Source: Haliclystus octoradiatus (lineage: Eukaryota; Cnidaria; Staurozoa; Stauromedusae; Haliclystidae). Taken from it: DNA of 64,000 nucleotides. The notes below the pieces were generated by a model, which worked only from the letters and a program-made list of their open reading frames with translations, ran no database searches and was not told where the DNA came from. The DNA lies in the NCBI GenBank assembly GCA_916610825.1, contig OU744450.1, positions 24,884,850 through 24,948,849 on the forward strand. Reading direction: 5' to 3'. Shown here piece after piece: positions 53,694 to 64,000 of this stretch (the first letter of the stretch is position 1; each line of letters starts with the position of its first letter). Position numbers and translations under genes: made by a program.

Positions 53694-56600
53694 CTTCGGA
53701 GGTAATTCTGTAGCATCAGTTTCAGTGTTGGTTGGTTTACTTTTATCATTTTTCCCATGGCCAGAGTCCTTGCGAAATGGTTTGCCTTTATTGTCTTTTT
53801 GAAATCGTGGAGCTTTTTCAGATGGGACTCTGCGTTCTGATACTTTCTTCAGGTCGCGCTTCTGAACTTGACCTTTTGTTGATGTTCTGCTTTCTCGTTT
53901 AGGCCGATCAATTTTCTCTTTTGTGCTGGAACGATTGGTTGTTTTATGTTGTGAGGTTGGTTGAGATTGTGTGCTATCAACAGCATTTTGATCAGTGGAT
54001 TGTTTCATTTTTGATTCTGTATTTCCTTGAACATCAAACTTTGCTGCTTTTGGTTCTAAAGGTTGCTGTGACTGGTTAGATACAGAAGTGATAGCTTGGG
54101 GCTTAGGCTTGCCACTACCAACTGCTTTGGGATCAGGCGCTTGCTGAGAACCAGCAAAACTCAATGGTCTCTGCCATGCATTACCAGGAGGCGGTGTAAG
54201 AGGGTTAGTTGGTAGTTGAGGTTGATCGGTGTTGCTTGGATTACCAGTCGATCTCATCAATGATTTGGCTGGTTCCCATTCACCTACTGCAGCCATGGCA
54301 GCATTACTATTTTGAACTGTTTGGTTTTGACTAGAAGATGTGTTAGGTAATGCCATTGGCTGCATGACAGGTGAAACACGTGATGATTCCTGGTTTGCCT
54401 TGGTAGTAGGTTTTCCAGTCTTGGGAGCGGCATTCTTTGCAATATCCTGTTTAGGTATTTTTGCGGGTTTAGCCATTTCATCTTTGCTTTTCTTCCTAGT
54501 ATCTTTTTTAGTTTTTTCGCGTATTTCTTTTTGACCACCTCGTTTGTATGTTACTTCAACAAAATCATCATTATCGTCGTCCTCTCCATCATCCCTTGAA
54601 AGCGACAGAAACTCATCATTGATAGGATGATCATCTATGCAAACTACGCCTGCAATATTCCTAACATCATACGTACTGAATAAATCAACTTTAATAGGAG
54701 CTGGTTTCAAATTTTTTATAGCTTTTTTATTTTCACCTGCCTCGTCAGATTGATTATTCTCCTTTTTTGACTTGGATGAATTTTCCTCAGTTTTATTCCC
54801 ATTGGATGGCAAACTGGAGGCAGCAGGCGGAGCATCACCAGAAACTGAGGGTTCATTTAAGCGACCTCCAGCCTGCTGCCTATGAGCTAAAAAATGACCA
54901 GGTTTTCCTTTACCACGAGATGGGTGTCTTGCACCTCTATTGCCTTGTGATGATCTATCTTGGTCCGACCTTCGAATTGGAGATTTCACTTCATCATCAC
55001 AAGTCGATTCAGGTGACATGGCGGTTTCACCAGCAGAATGGTAGTCTGCACTATTATCACTTGACTCATCGTTATTGGTTTTAGAAGATGGTACAGTACC
55101 GGTACCAGAATCTCTGTTGTTAAAGTGTTTAGGTCCTCCTTTGGGTGACCTTCCCCTCGCCATGGTTACATTACTATTATAACTGCCATTGACTTTGTTT
55201 GTACCACGTTTTTGATATCTTCCGCGTCCTCTACCAGGAACATCATTTCTTTGAAACCTAGGAGCGGTTGTTTCTTCGTGATGTTTATTTTCATAACGTT
55301 TTGATTGATTTGCTATGCCACGTCCACGTCCTCTCATTGGATGCTTCCCTCGGATTGAATTTGGTTTATTGTGATGACCATCAGTATCAGAACATGATTC
55401 ATAATCAGAATGATCAGTGTCGCTGTATTGGCCCCATTCAGTGTGTTTAGGCTTGACAGTTATAGCGCTAGCAGTGCTCTTCTTTTCAGTTTCATTTGTT
55501 TCGGTGTTGGCATCAGCTGATTCTTCTTTTGATTTCTCATTATCTTCCTCTTTTGTTGAATTGTATTTTCCATTGTTGGTTGGATATGTTCTAGATCTAG
55601 TATCACGCGAGGCACCTCTCCCTCTACCGCGACCTCTGCTAGAGTACAGTGGTCGATCAGGGTGTTTTTCATCTTGATCTCTTCTTCTATCATTTGCACG
55701 TTGCTGTTGTTGACGCTCATTTGTTCTGACTTTCCTTTTATCATCATATTTCGAATGATTTTTGTAAGAGCCATCGTCATATTTCGACTGATATCTCGAA
55801 TTATCTCTCGAGTATTTTTCAGAATCCTTCCTTCTTGTTGATTGTGCATCACGTTTGTTGTGATCAGATTGGTCGTGTTTAACTTTGTTCTGTTCTGTTG
55901 TTCCATCTTTTGATTCTATTGTCTTTGGTTTATTAACTTCATCAGTTTTTTCCGGGATTATATTCTCCTTATTTTCCACTTTTTCAGTGTCAGGATCAGT
56001 GCTCTTCACCTTTTGATCTGTAGATTTATCAACAGCCACAGTAGACGATGTAACTTCTGCTTCTTCTTTCTCAACAGACACACCTGCAGTTTTATCATTT
56101 TTGCTGGAATCATTCTCAACAACTTTATTAGATTTATGAGTCCTTCTACTTTCATCTCTCTTACTTCTATCATCATAGTTTGGTCTTCTACTCCTTGATG
56201 AGTTAAAACGGGAATCTTGCTTATCAACTTGATTGTTGTTGTAGGTGCCATGCCGTGATTGCTGCCGATTGTCATAGTGACGGTCATTATCTATTCGATC
56301 AATATCTCTTCTGTCATAATCTTTTCTGTCATGGTTGCCTCTTCTGTCATGGTTGTCTCTTCGGTCATAGTCTTTTCTGGTATGGTCATTTCTGTCATTG
56401 TCCTTTTGGTTATATTCTCCTCGGTCATTATCTCTTCTATTGTTGTAATTACGATTGGAATGTTCACGTTGTGTATCAGCGTCATACTTTCGTTTACGAT
56501 CTTCAGGATAACGACGGTCATTAAATGGTTTTCCTGTTCTATTATCGAATTTATCTCTTCCTCTGTATGGTTGCTTTTCATATTTATCTGAAACTTGATC

Positions 56601-57307
56601 AATATCTTCTACTCTTATATCATCACTTCGTTTTGTTGTGTCTTTTCCTTTGCTAAGCTCTTCCTTATCTTTTAAGTCCTGTTCTTCTTTCTGAATATCA
56701 AGTAATGATTTCTTTGTTGTGTTTGCACTGACTGCAGCAGTATTTGCCGGCTCGCCGGTCACAACTGTTGCCCATGCAGTTTTTCTTTGTTCAGGGGTTT
56801 GATGCTCCAGTTCTTTGGTAGGAACAGCTGTGACAGTGTTCGATTTTCCTGCTTCATTTTCCCTTGTTCGATTATTACTTGCTGGTGTTTGTGGCTTAGC
56901 AGAGGGAGTACTAGATTTTGTTTTTGGTTTTTCTAGTTTCTTCATACCTTCTTTGAGAGACTTTCCTTTGTTATTGGATTTATTCTTTTCTTGATTATTT
57001 GGTTTCATAGCTGATGACTTTCCCTGCGTGCTGTTCCTCTCTTGTCTAGCTCCACTTTTCTTAGAGTCATTTGCGCTACGGCTTGATCCAGAATCTTTGT
57101 GATCAGTTTTATGTGCCGATTTGAATTTTGAGCCACTGCGGTCATCATTTTGGTGATTCTGACTGCGCCCTTCTTTTGAACTAGGAGGCAGAGGTCTTTC
57201 AGAACTTTCTTGGGAAGCAACACTGGCACCATCATCAGAGCGAGTACTGTCTTTGCGTTTAATGATCTTACGGACAGAATCATCTGCCTGGTTGGTAAGT
57301 GGTTTTT
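53694..57307 (-). CDS. PRRC2: PRRC2-like protein, 3.6-kb internal exon
   Basis: Minus strand exon of 3614 bases, acceptor TTATATTTGTAG at 57308 and donor AAG|GTAAGA at 53693; begins with two bases completing a codon and ends in phase 0. The very charged, disordered protein contains Arg/Asp/Asn repeats (DRRDNHDRRGNHDRKDYDR), RGRGRG and GRGRGRYQKRG boxes typical of RNA-binding RGG motifs, and YSDTDHSDYESCSDTDGHH. The last resembles the SETxSE-type acidic segment between RG boxes in vertebrate PRRC2. FSTYDVRNIAGVVCIDD and DNDDFVEVTYKRGGQ are the only ordered-looking parts and are likely conserved. A single exon of this size is unusual but frame and splice sites are clean. Confidence 0.88.
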
Positions 57308-58934
57308 CTACAAATATAAATCACAACATGGCATGAATAACACAAGCTATAAATCATTGCTGTTCTGCATTTGACAAAAATGTTTTGCCTTTCAGAAACA
57401 TCAAACATTAAAAAGGTGTAGTGTACTAAAAAGCTAGAAATTATTCAGTTATCAAAAAGGGGCATTGAATCACTCTTCAAATCGTCTGTGACTGCAATCA
57501 TCACATCAACAAGTTTTCACGGCAATTAAACTTAATTACATATTAAATGAAAAGAGAATAATTTAAAATATGGAACAGCAACATAAGAATAAATAATTAA
57601 AATCTGAAAGAAATATGTCAACAATACTTTGCCCGTAAGGTAACACGCAGGCTAAGACCACTAAGACCACTCGGAGGGAAAACAACTTTGTAACACGGCA
57701 AGGGTTTATTCAGGATTTTTTATTTGGAAAACGGGCCCAGAAACTGAATCTTCGATTGAGTTTTGAAACTCAAACTTGAAAAATAATTGTTTTACTAAAA
57801 TTTGCTGCATTTTCCTTTACAATGTTGATCCAATTTCAGATTTTGAATTGAAATATAACATATGACCATTACGTATTACATACGACCATTAAAAACGTGA
57901 AACCACACATAGTCTACAGTAATAATATGAATGTCATTCATATTTAGAATAGAAATATGAAAAATCGATTATTTGAATAAATTAATTTTAGGTTTGTTTG
58001 TTTCCAAATATAAAGAAACCTTTCTTTGATAAGCTTTTCTTCAAAATCAAATGCTCTTTTTGCCAATACAAAATATGAAACAAACATGCAACAAACGATG
58101 GTCTACAAGACTCCCCCTAATTACCATAACAAAGAAAACCTCAAGTCACACGCTTGACTGATCTCATTGTTTTAATAAATGTTCACGTCTTCGAAAAATG
58201 AAATAGTCGGGGGTTCACATGCCGTTATATTATCGACTAAGAATATCAACCTTCAATATAATCAATATGATACCAATTCATATAACAATTGATAGATTTT
58301 TGATCAAACTGACCAAAGCAACTGACAACAGGAATTGAATGATAACTCTCATCACCACCGCCACAATAATTCGACTCTGAGAAAGTTTACAGCATTTTGT
58401 AGATCAACAACTTGCCAGAACCAGTTCGTTGAGGCAAAAAACAATAACATACTTTCCAGTTAGAACATTCTGGACAGCTCTAGAGCTTTTATCTGATGAT
58501 CATAAAGCCAAATTGCAGGTTTTTCTACACATCACCATTTGCAAAACAAATTTGAAATGAAGACGACCCCCTGGACAATTTCAAAATTTTGGTGTGTTTC
58601 CTTTGTTTTGGAAAACAATAGAATGAGCAAAGGACTCAAGTCTCACTCACCAACATATCAAAATCGTCATAAAATAAATGAGACTTGGAGAAAGTCAAGT
58701 CACGCACCATAAGTTCTATTTAGACCCTGTTGCTATGACAATTAATTGATCGAGCAGACTTGATGGAGCATGAAAAGGGTATATCCTGTTGTAATGGTAA
58801 CAACTGATGTCATGCCAACACACGTCTTGGGTTTTTGAGATGTGCGTTTTGTTGAACACAAGTAATTTCAGGAATACAAGCCATGCCTATATGTTAACAT
58901 GTTCAGAAATTTCCCTAATAATCTAGATAATTAC
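57308..58934. other. PRRC2 intron with hAT-like remnant
   Basis: From about 57960 to 58780 it holds a sequence similar to the interior of the hAT-like element at 63069-63716 (for example TTTCCAAATATAAAG, TTCTTCAAAATCAAATGCTC, CTATGACAATTAATTGATCG). It is interrupted and without recognisable ends. No coding sequence. Confidence 0.6.
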
Positions 58935-59559
58935 CTAAGGAGTTTGCAGAAGCTTCTTCACTAGTTATAGACTTGTTTGGATGGTCAGCAGAAGGTGATG
59001 GCTTTTGCTGGTTCTTATTACGAAATCTTGGGGGTAATTCGCCAGACGATTTTGAAAAACTTTGCTCTTGAAGACGATATTGCGAAGAAGCTGGTCTTCG
59101 TGATGGGTCATTGTCACTGTCAGAACGATCACGACTACGATGTGTAGCACCAGCGTCTGATCTTTTATTTTTTTTATCTTTTTCTTCAGTCTCAGATTGC
59201 AAAGATTGCTTGTCTTTCTGTCGAGATGTGTTTGCTTCGGAATGTTGGTCATGTGAGATGTCTACTTCGTCTGGTGTTGCTCTACCTTGTGAATCTTTTG
59301 CATCGGGTGATTCATTATTAGAAATAGGATGATTCATTCTCATTTGAGCTTGTTGTTGCACAAAAAACCAATTTGGTGGATATTGATGATATGGATGCGG
59401 TACAGGCATTGGATGACGTGGATCGTATGCGGGTACAAAACCCCCCATACCCCATTTTTGTGGGTATGGCATAGGGACTGCTCCACCTTGATAGCCTGGA
59501 TACATCTCTGCCCAGTTTTCTCTTTGCTGCTGATTGCCATCACCAGATGATTTAGAAGT
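58935..59559 (-). CDS. PRRC2: PRRC2-like protein, internal exon
   Basis: Minus strand exon of 625 bases between acceptor TTTCTGCTATAG and donor TTAG|GTAATT; begins in phase 0 and ends with one base (G), matching the next exon. It contains a Pro/Tyr/Met segment (MYPGYQGGAVPMPYPQKW, FVPAYDPRHPMPVP) like the FDPRWMMIPP-YVDPR region of vertebrate PRRC2, and KSSGELPPRFRNKNQQKP like their SLPPRFQRQQQ motif. That order and spacing are the best evidence for the PRRC2 assignment. Confidence 0.9.
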
Positions 59560-59684
59560 CTATAGCAGAAAACAATAGTAACACGTCAAGTTTATAAACA
59601 TACTAACAGAAAATCTTACAAAGTTTAGTCTGCTGTTATGGTAGCACACATAAATTTATCAAAGGTCAAATGACTTTCTCGGTA

Positions 59685-60510
59685 CAGTCAAACCTGTTAT
59701 AACGGTCACCTATATACACCAACCAGATATGTGTAGTGGTCACTTTCAGTGTGCCTAAAATAGTGTTTCTGTTGAATCAACCCTGCATGTAAATGCCACC
59801 TACTTTCATTGGCGACGGACACGCTTTTGCGTGCTCCAGGGAATGGCTGTATTTCGCTTCTGATTCTATGTTATCGTATTATGTATTAATTATTTGATGT
59901 ATGCTGTCTTACTCAACTATATTGTAATGCTATCAACTGGAACTTTTATTTAATTTCTGGGTATTAATGGAAGGATGATTGCTCAAAAAACCATGTTGGT
60001 AGTTCAACAATCTGGAAGTTTTTTGACTTGCCATGCAAATTGAATTATCAGGGAGATAACATATCTCAATACCCTAACAGTGTATACCAAATGACAATTA
60101 TTATGAAAACTTGTGATTGTGAAAGATAATTAAATACTTTCATGCTAAAAAAGTTTCCAGTTCAAGTATGGTTTCAGAAACATGTTTAAAGACGCTCAGC
60201 GACATTTTTTTTAAAGCAAAAGTTGTCTGAACATGAACATTGAATAACAACACCAATTTTTTGTGATTTCCTGTCCAGACAATCATTATTTGAATAAACT
60301 TGCTTCTGTGTCATATAAAAATTGTAGATGTTGTCACATAATTGTATTCGTAAATGTTGATAAGCAATATTTGTTATCTGCATCATTGTAATGGGCCTAG
60401 AACACTTTACTGATATTATTGATATAGGTGCTATATAAATTCCTATTATTATTATCTAGTGGTCAATTTATCTAGTTCTTATAGCTGGTTGTTATACACT
60501 GGTTTCACAG
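59685..60510. mobile_element. Tc1-like non-autonomous element in PRRC2 intron
   Basis: Ends CAGTCAAACCTGTTATAACGG and (inverted) CTGTGAAACCAGTGTATAAC, flanked by TA on both sides (59683-59684, 60511-60512). The interior has no coding capacity and may itself contain an insertion around 59830-60455. The right end lies ten bases inside the intron from the splice donor of the next exon. Confidence 0.65.
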
Positions 60511-60522
60511 TAAACAGCTTAC

Positions 60523-60832
60523 CAGTGGTTCTTTATCACCAGAATTTTTCTCTTTAGAATGCGAAGATTTATCTTTCTTGCTTTTATCATTTGATGATTT
60601 TGGTTTAGGTGAAGACCTAGGCGAATCTTCACCATCAGATTCATCAAATTTTAATTTGGCATTATAATCAACTTCATCTTGTGCGTTAGCCCAATCTAAA
60701 TGTCCTCCGCGATTTGAGTCAGTCTGATCTTGGTGTGTTACATTTGATCTCTTGGCTGATGGTTGTTTATCTCCTGCTGAATTTAATTCTTCTTGTGGAG
60801 GGAAGGGCGGTTGACCACCATGCATTGGCATC
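60523..60832 (-). CDS. PRRC2: PRRC2-like protein, internal exon
   Basis: Minus strand exon of 310 bases, acceptor CTTCTTAG and donor CTG|GTAAGC. It contains HLDWANAQDEVDYNAKLKF followed by DESDGED, closely resembling the W-A-x-x-x-EVDYxEKLKFSDEE motif of PRRC2A/B/C, then a Lys/Ser-rich tract. It starts with one base that completes the Arg codon of the previous exon and ends in phase 0. Confidence 0.93.
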
Positions 60833-61928
60833 CTAAGAAGAGAAGAAACAAATTAATATTGTTAAGCTTACACCCAACGCCGAATTAACATTTCAGGGCC
60901 CCCTAAGCACTCTGTCTCCGGACAGACGTGGCAACCATAGAATCAGCCTCGCTTGCAAGATATCAGCAGATAATCTAGATTTGAATTTTCATGGTCGTCA
61001 TTTTTGTTTTTTTCCGAAGAAAAGTGTTTGTGATTTAAATTGAATTTTACTGTTTTTGGCGTCCTCAATTTTTAGACTTCCGGGTTGGACAATGCCTTGA
61101 TTATTCTGCATTTAGGTTTATTTTGAAATGATTTGAGCGGCACAACATATAATTTCAATATCAAATGTATTTATTGCAGTGGTAGAATGATGGTTTTGAA
61201 GTATTTAAAAAGATTTTAAAAGATAACAAAGGACACAGCATTATTTGATTCAGCAAAACCATTCTGTTTTGCCGTTCTTATACTATTTATATTAACTTTT
61301 TACTGTTGAATAATGAAAATTATTCAAACATTTTTAGCTTTGGAAACCATTTGATTTTCCAAATTGTTTCTATTCGAACAACATTCTTAATATATTATTT
61401 AAATCAATCGGCAGTCAACCTCAAAGGGTCACAGTTTCTTAACATTACAATTGGTTAAATTGATTTCCTACGTTTACTTCAGCTTTTGAAATAATAAAAG
61501 TTTACAAATTGATTGTACTTTTTCAAGGAACTTTAAAATGATTGGTCCTAAGCTGAAGCTTATATAGCTTACGGGTTAATCCGGCGCTGCTTACACCACG
61601 AATGAGCCTTCATTCATATTCACTCTGTGAAATTAAGTGTTGAAGGCATACAGGCAAGAAACATTTTTACATCTATCAAATCCATAAGTTTGCATTATAC
61701 CTATAAGTTTGCCTATAGATGTATAAGTCTACTTTGGGTAACCAAACTACAGTGTGATTCTTGATTAATTGTGTCGAAATCTCAAAAGATAAGTCAGGCA
61801 AAATGCACGACTTTTTGAAGTATAAGCAAGCCAAGAGCAATAACTCGTTGATTTTTGAGTTAATGGAAAAGAGGGGAAATCAGATGAGCTGAGGTTCTAT
61901 GGTTGTAAAACCGATCAAAAACAATTAC
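60833..61928. other. PRRC2 intron, nothing recognised
   Basis: AT-rich sequence of about 1.1 kb between two exons. No repeats with clear ends were found. Confidence 0.45.
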
Positions 61929-62065
61929 CTCATAAATCGTTGATCAAATGGAAGCATTTGGTCTTTACGACTGCCTGGAATTGGGAATGGATAACCACCA
62001 GGATGCATAGGAGGTGGAAAACCAGGCATTCCACGATTGATAGGATACATTGCAGGAGGTGGTCC
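61929..62065 (-). CDS. PRRC2: PRRC2-like protein, internal exon
   Basis: Minus strand exon of 137 bases, acceptor TTTTCGATTACAG and donor ATGAG|GTAATT. It encodes a Pro/Gly/Met-rich stretch (GPPPAMYPINRGMPGFPPP, PGGYPFPIP) ending DQRFMR, comparable to the PPFMYPPYLPFPPPYGP region of vertebrate PRRC2. It starts in phase 0 and ends with two bases of a codon. Confidence 0.85.
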
Positions 62066-62927
62066 CTGTAATCGAAAATACATTATGTATTATAGTTATT
62101 TTGATGACATTTGGTATTTTTAAGAATAATGACAAATAAGGATGCAAACAATCAGGTTGTTGCTTTATACGAGTTTCTTATAAAAGAATTGCATCCAAAA
62201 ATGAATGACTATGATATTAAACTTGAAAAAATTCATTGGACAAAGTTTGAAGCTGATCCAATTGAGAAATGACAGAGATGTACATTGGTGCTAATACGTT
62301 TATTCTGCCTTGTGCTTATTTCACAAAAAGGGAAGTCTGTAGCAAAGTCAGAAGGCTAGCAGCTTGCTCAAATTAAATGTCCAATTAAACATGCATCAAA
62401 CATTGCAGTTCAATATCCGTGTGGTATGGCTTATTTTAATTTAGATAGGCATAGTCAGAACATTATAATTTTTTATAGCAGTAGCGGACAGGAGTGTACA
62501 AAATATATTTGTACCAGAGAACAGATTTCCCCATTCAAAGTGAATGCAAGTTGCTTAGGTTACTGACTTATGAAAGGACAATATCTTAGTGAGCATAATA
62601 TTGACTCAAGCATGCTTAGAATTCATAATAGTTTAATAATTCAGAAAAGTCTGCAATTGTCACTTTCAAAGAAGAAATTTGTGCAATCTCGATAGTTGCA
62701 CATTCAGTAATGCAATTAATTGTTCCCAGAATGTGCCTGCGACCGGCGGTCCCCATGCTATTGAGCCGAATATCAAAATTATAGATATGGAACATGGCAT
62801 GGCAATACAATTTATACAAACAAAAATGAAATTGGGAAAATAGCCGGAAGAAATTGATACATATGGTGAACAGGAACGGCTTGTTGATGGCCTACTGCAA
62901 TATGTATCTCTATTATATTGTAGGGAT
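62066..62927. other. PRRC2 intron, left part
   Basis: No gene or repeat recognised before the Tc1-like element. Confidence 0.45.
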
Positions 62928-62929
62928 TA

Positions 62930-63757
62930 CAGTCAAACCTGTTATAGCAGTCACCTCCAAACAACAGCCATCTGTCTATCTGACTATATCAATGTTTAAA
63001 TGAGTATTTTCTATGGAATCAACCATGGATATAAACCTCACCTGTCCATAGTGGTAAATCTCTCTACATTAGGGATGCGAATCGAATATCGATTAATCAA
63101 TGAATAATCGAATATCAATGAAATATCAATTATTCGAATAGTAAAATGAATATTCGATCATTTAGATTAATTTTGTATATGCTTGTTTCCAAATATAAAG
63201 CAACCTTTCTTGATAAAGTTTTTCTTCAAAATCAAATGCTCATTCCGCCAATATAAAGTACGAAACAAACACGCGACAAATCATTCAAAGCGATGTCTTT
63301 TGCTTGTTTGAATGGTCTACGGAATTCCCTCTTAATTACCATAACAAAGGAAGTCGCAAGTTACGCGCTACGTTCTATTTCAGACTCTGTTTCTATGACA
63401 ATTAATTGATCGAACAGACGTGATGAAGCATGAAGCGCGTTGAATAACATGAATTCTTTATGAATGTCGAAGCAAACTGAGCGGACAAACTGTTATATGT
63501 ATTCAAAATCTTTCAAAACTATCTTTCAAGATAGTTTAGTTGAATTTGATGTTTTCAACAAATTTCTTGCAGTCATGGAAAAGGTTTTGCTTGTGTTTTC
63601 ATTGTCTACTTGAATGGTAACAATAGAACAAAAGGTTTCAATTAATATTCGATTCAAATCGAATAGTGCATTGTTGAATATTCGATTACCGTTTTGACTG
63701 TCAATTAGCATCCCTACTCTACATCTCATTGCTGGTTGTTATATACAGGTTTCACTA
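62930..63757. mobile_element. Tc1-like non-autonomous element interrupted by a hAT-like element
   Basis: Same family as 59685-60510: the left end CAGTCAAACCTGTTATAGCAG and right end (inverted) TAGTGAAACCTGTATATAAC, with TA on both sides. A hAT-like element is nested at 63069-63716. Without that insertion it is about 170 bases. Confidence 0.7.
63069..63716. mobile_element. hAT-like non-autonomous element, perfect 8-bp duplication
   Basis: Ends TAGGGATGC and GCATCCCTA. Flanks CTCTACAT (63061-63068) and CTCTACAT (63717-63724) are identical 8-bp target duplications, the hAT signature. Subterminal ATTCGATTAAT-type repeats (several AATCGAATA motifs on both sides) are also typical. No transposase. 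Confidence 0.88.
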
Positions 63758-63797
63758 TATTCCTAAATCCATCCATGTATGTAAAACTGTTACTTAC

Positions 63798-63925
63798 ATA
63801 TTGTTCACCATATGGCTGTTGTGGATAAAATGGAGGCCTCATATGTTGTTGCATAGCTGGATTACCATTGTACATCTGTCTGGGTTCACGGCCATCTTGA
63901 TGATGAGGATAATCCTCTGGCGGAA
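63798..63925 (-). CDS. PRRC2: PRRC2-like protein, exon (gene continues past window)
   Basis: Minus strand exon of 128 bases, acceptor TTTTGTGATATAG and donor AATAT|GTAAGT. It encodes PPEDYPHHQDGREPRQMYN and MRPPFYPQQPYGEQY. It starts with two bases of a codon, so at least one more exon lies beyond 64000; the conserved N-terminal PRRC2 part (with the EEFPTL motif in vertebrates) must be there. The six exons in the window give 2390 codons with matching phases throughout. Confidence 0.82.
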
Positions 63926-64000
63926 CTATATCACAAAACATAATTACATCTACATCAGAATTTAAATCACCAAAAAGTACCAAAAGAAGCAATAAATATC

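Overview
This is an AT-rich piece of an animal genome, most likely a marine invertebrate. It contains intron-rich genes with GT-AG splice sites, fibrinogen-related and PAN-type exons, a PRRC2 (BAT2-like) gene, tRNA-derived SINEs, CR1/L2-like LINEs, Ty3/gypsy elements, Penelope-like elements and many foldback or terminal-inverted-repeat elements. Nothing in the sequence fixes the phylum.

Layout. 1-3.8 kb: a LINE on the minus strand with intact ORF1 (PHD finger) and ORF2 (endonuclease plus RT), running off the left edge. 4.8-31 kb: plus-strand fibrinogen-related genes. The last exon of one copy lies at 4830-5089. A second set of exons (signal peptide plus PAN at 6975-7310, a middle exon at 19810-20023, a transmembrane terminal exon at 23652-23818, fibrinogen exons at 25505-25753 and 30728-30987) is spread among transposons: a 6.2-kb gypsy element with a nested LINE (11882-18107), SINEs, an RT/REL-endonuclease relic, hairpin clusters and Penelope-like pieces. 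31-45.9 kb: a 2.5-kb foldback, small DNA elements, a dead LINE, a 950-bp palindrome, a 194-bp tandem array, a LINE endonuclease fragment and a 5'-truncated gypsy element ending in a probable LTR. 45.9-47.4 kb: an intronless 517-aa tail-anchored protein gene directly after that LTR. 49.7-64 kb: six 3' exons (2390 codons) of a PRRC2 homologue on the minus strand, its introns holding LINE, Tc1-like and hAT-like insertions.

The most interesting content is RNA-based. At 9662-10451 a minus-strand tandem array of about 186-bp units carries a type I hammerhead ribozyme in each unit and is flanked by a 12-bp target-site duplication. This is the architecture of a retrozyme (a retrotransposed multimer of a small circular ribozyme RNA). 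One ribozyme copy has an intact core; three have core mutations. A second, unrelated hammerhead type (core CUGAAGA, which is allowed because position 7 is variable) occurs four times in the inverted terminal repeats around a Penelope-like GIY-YIG endonuclease fragment at 29.6-30.7 kb. Two further decayed relatives occur near 4.6 kb and 8.7 kb, the latter beside a second GIY-YIG fragment.

Functionally the host genes are independent: extracellular or membrane fibrinogen-related proteins, an unidentified membrane-tethered acidic protein probably driven by an LTR, and a PRRC2-type RNA-associated scaffold protein. Ribozyme calls rest on base pairing and core nucleotides read by eye. Gene calls rest on reading frames, splice sites and recognised motifs; no database search was possible.
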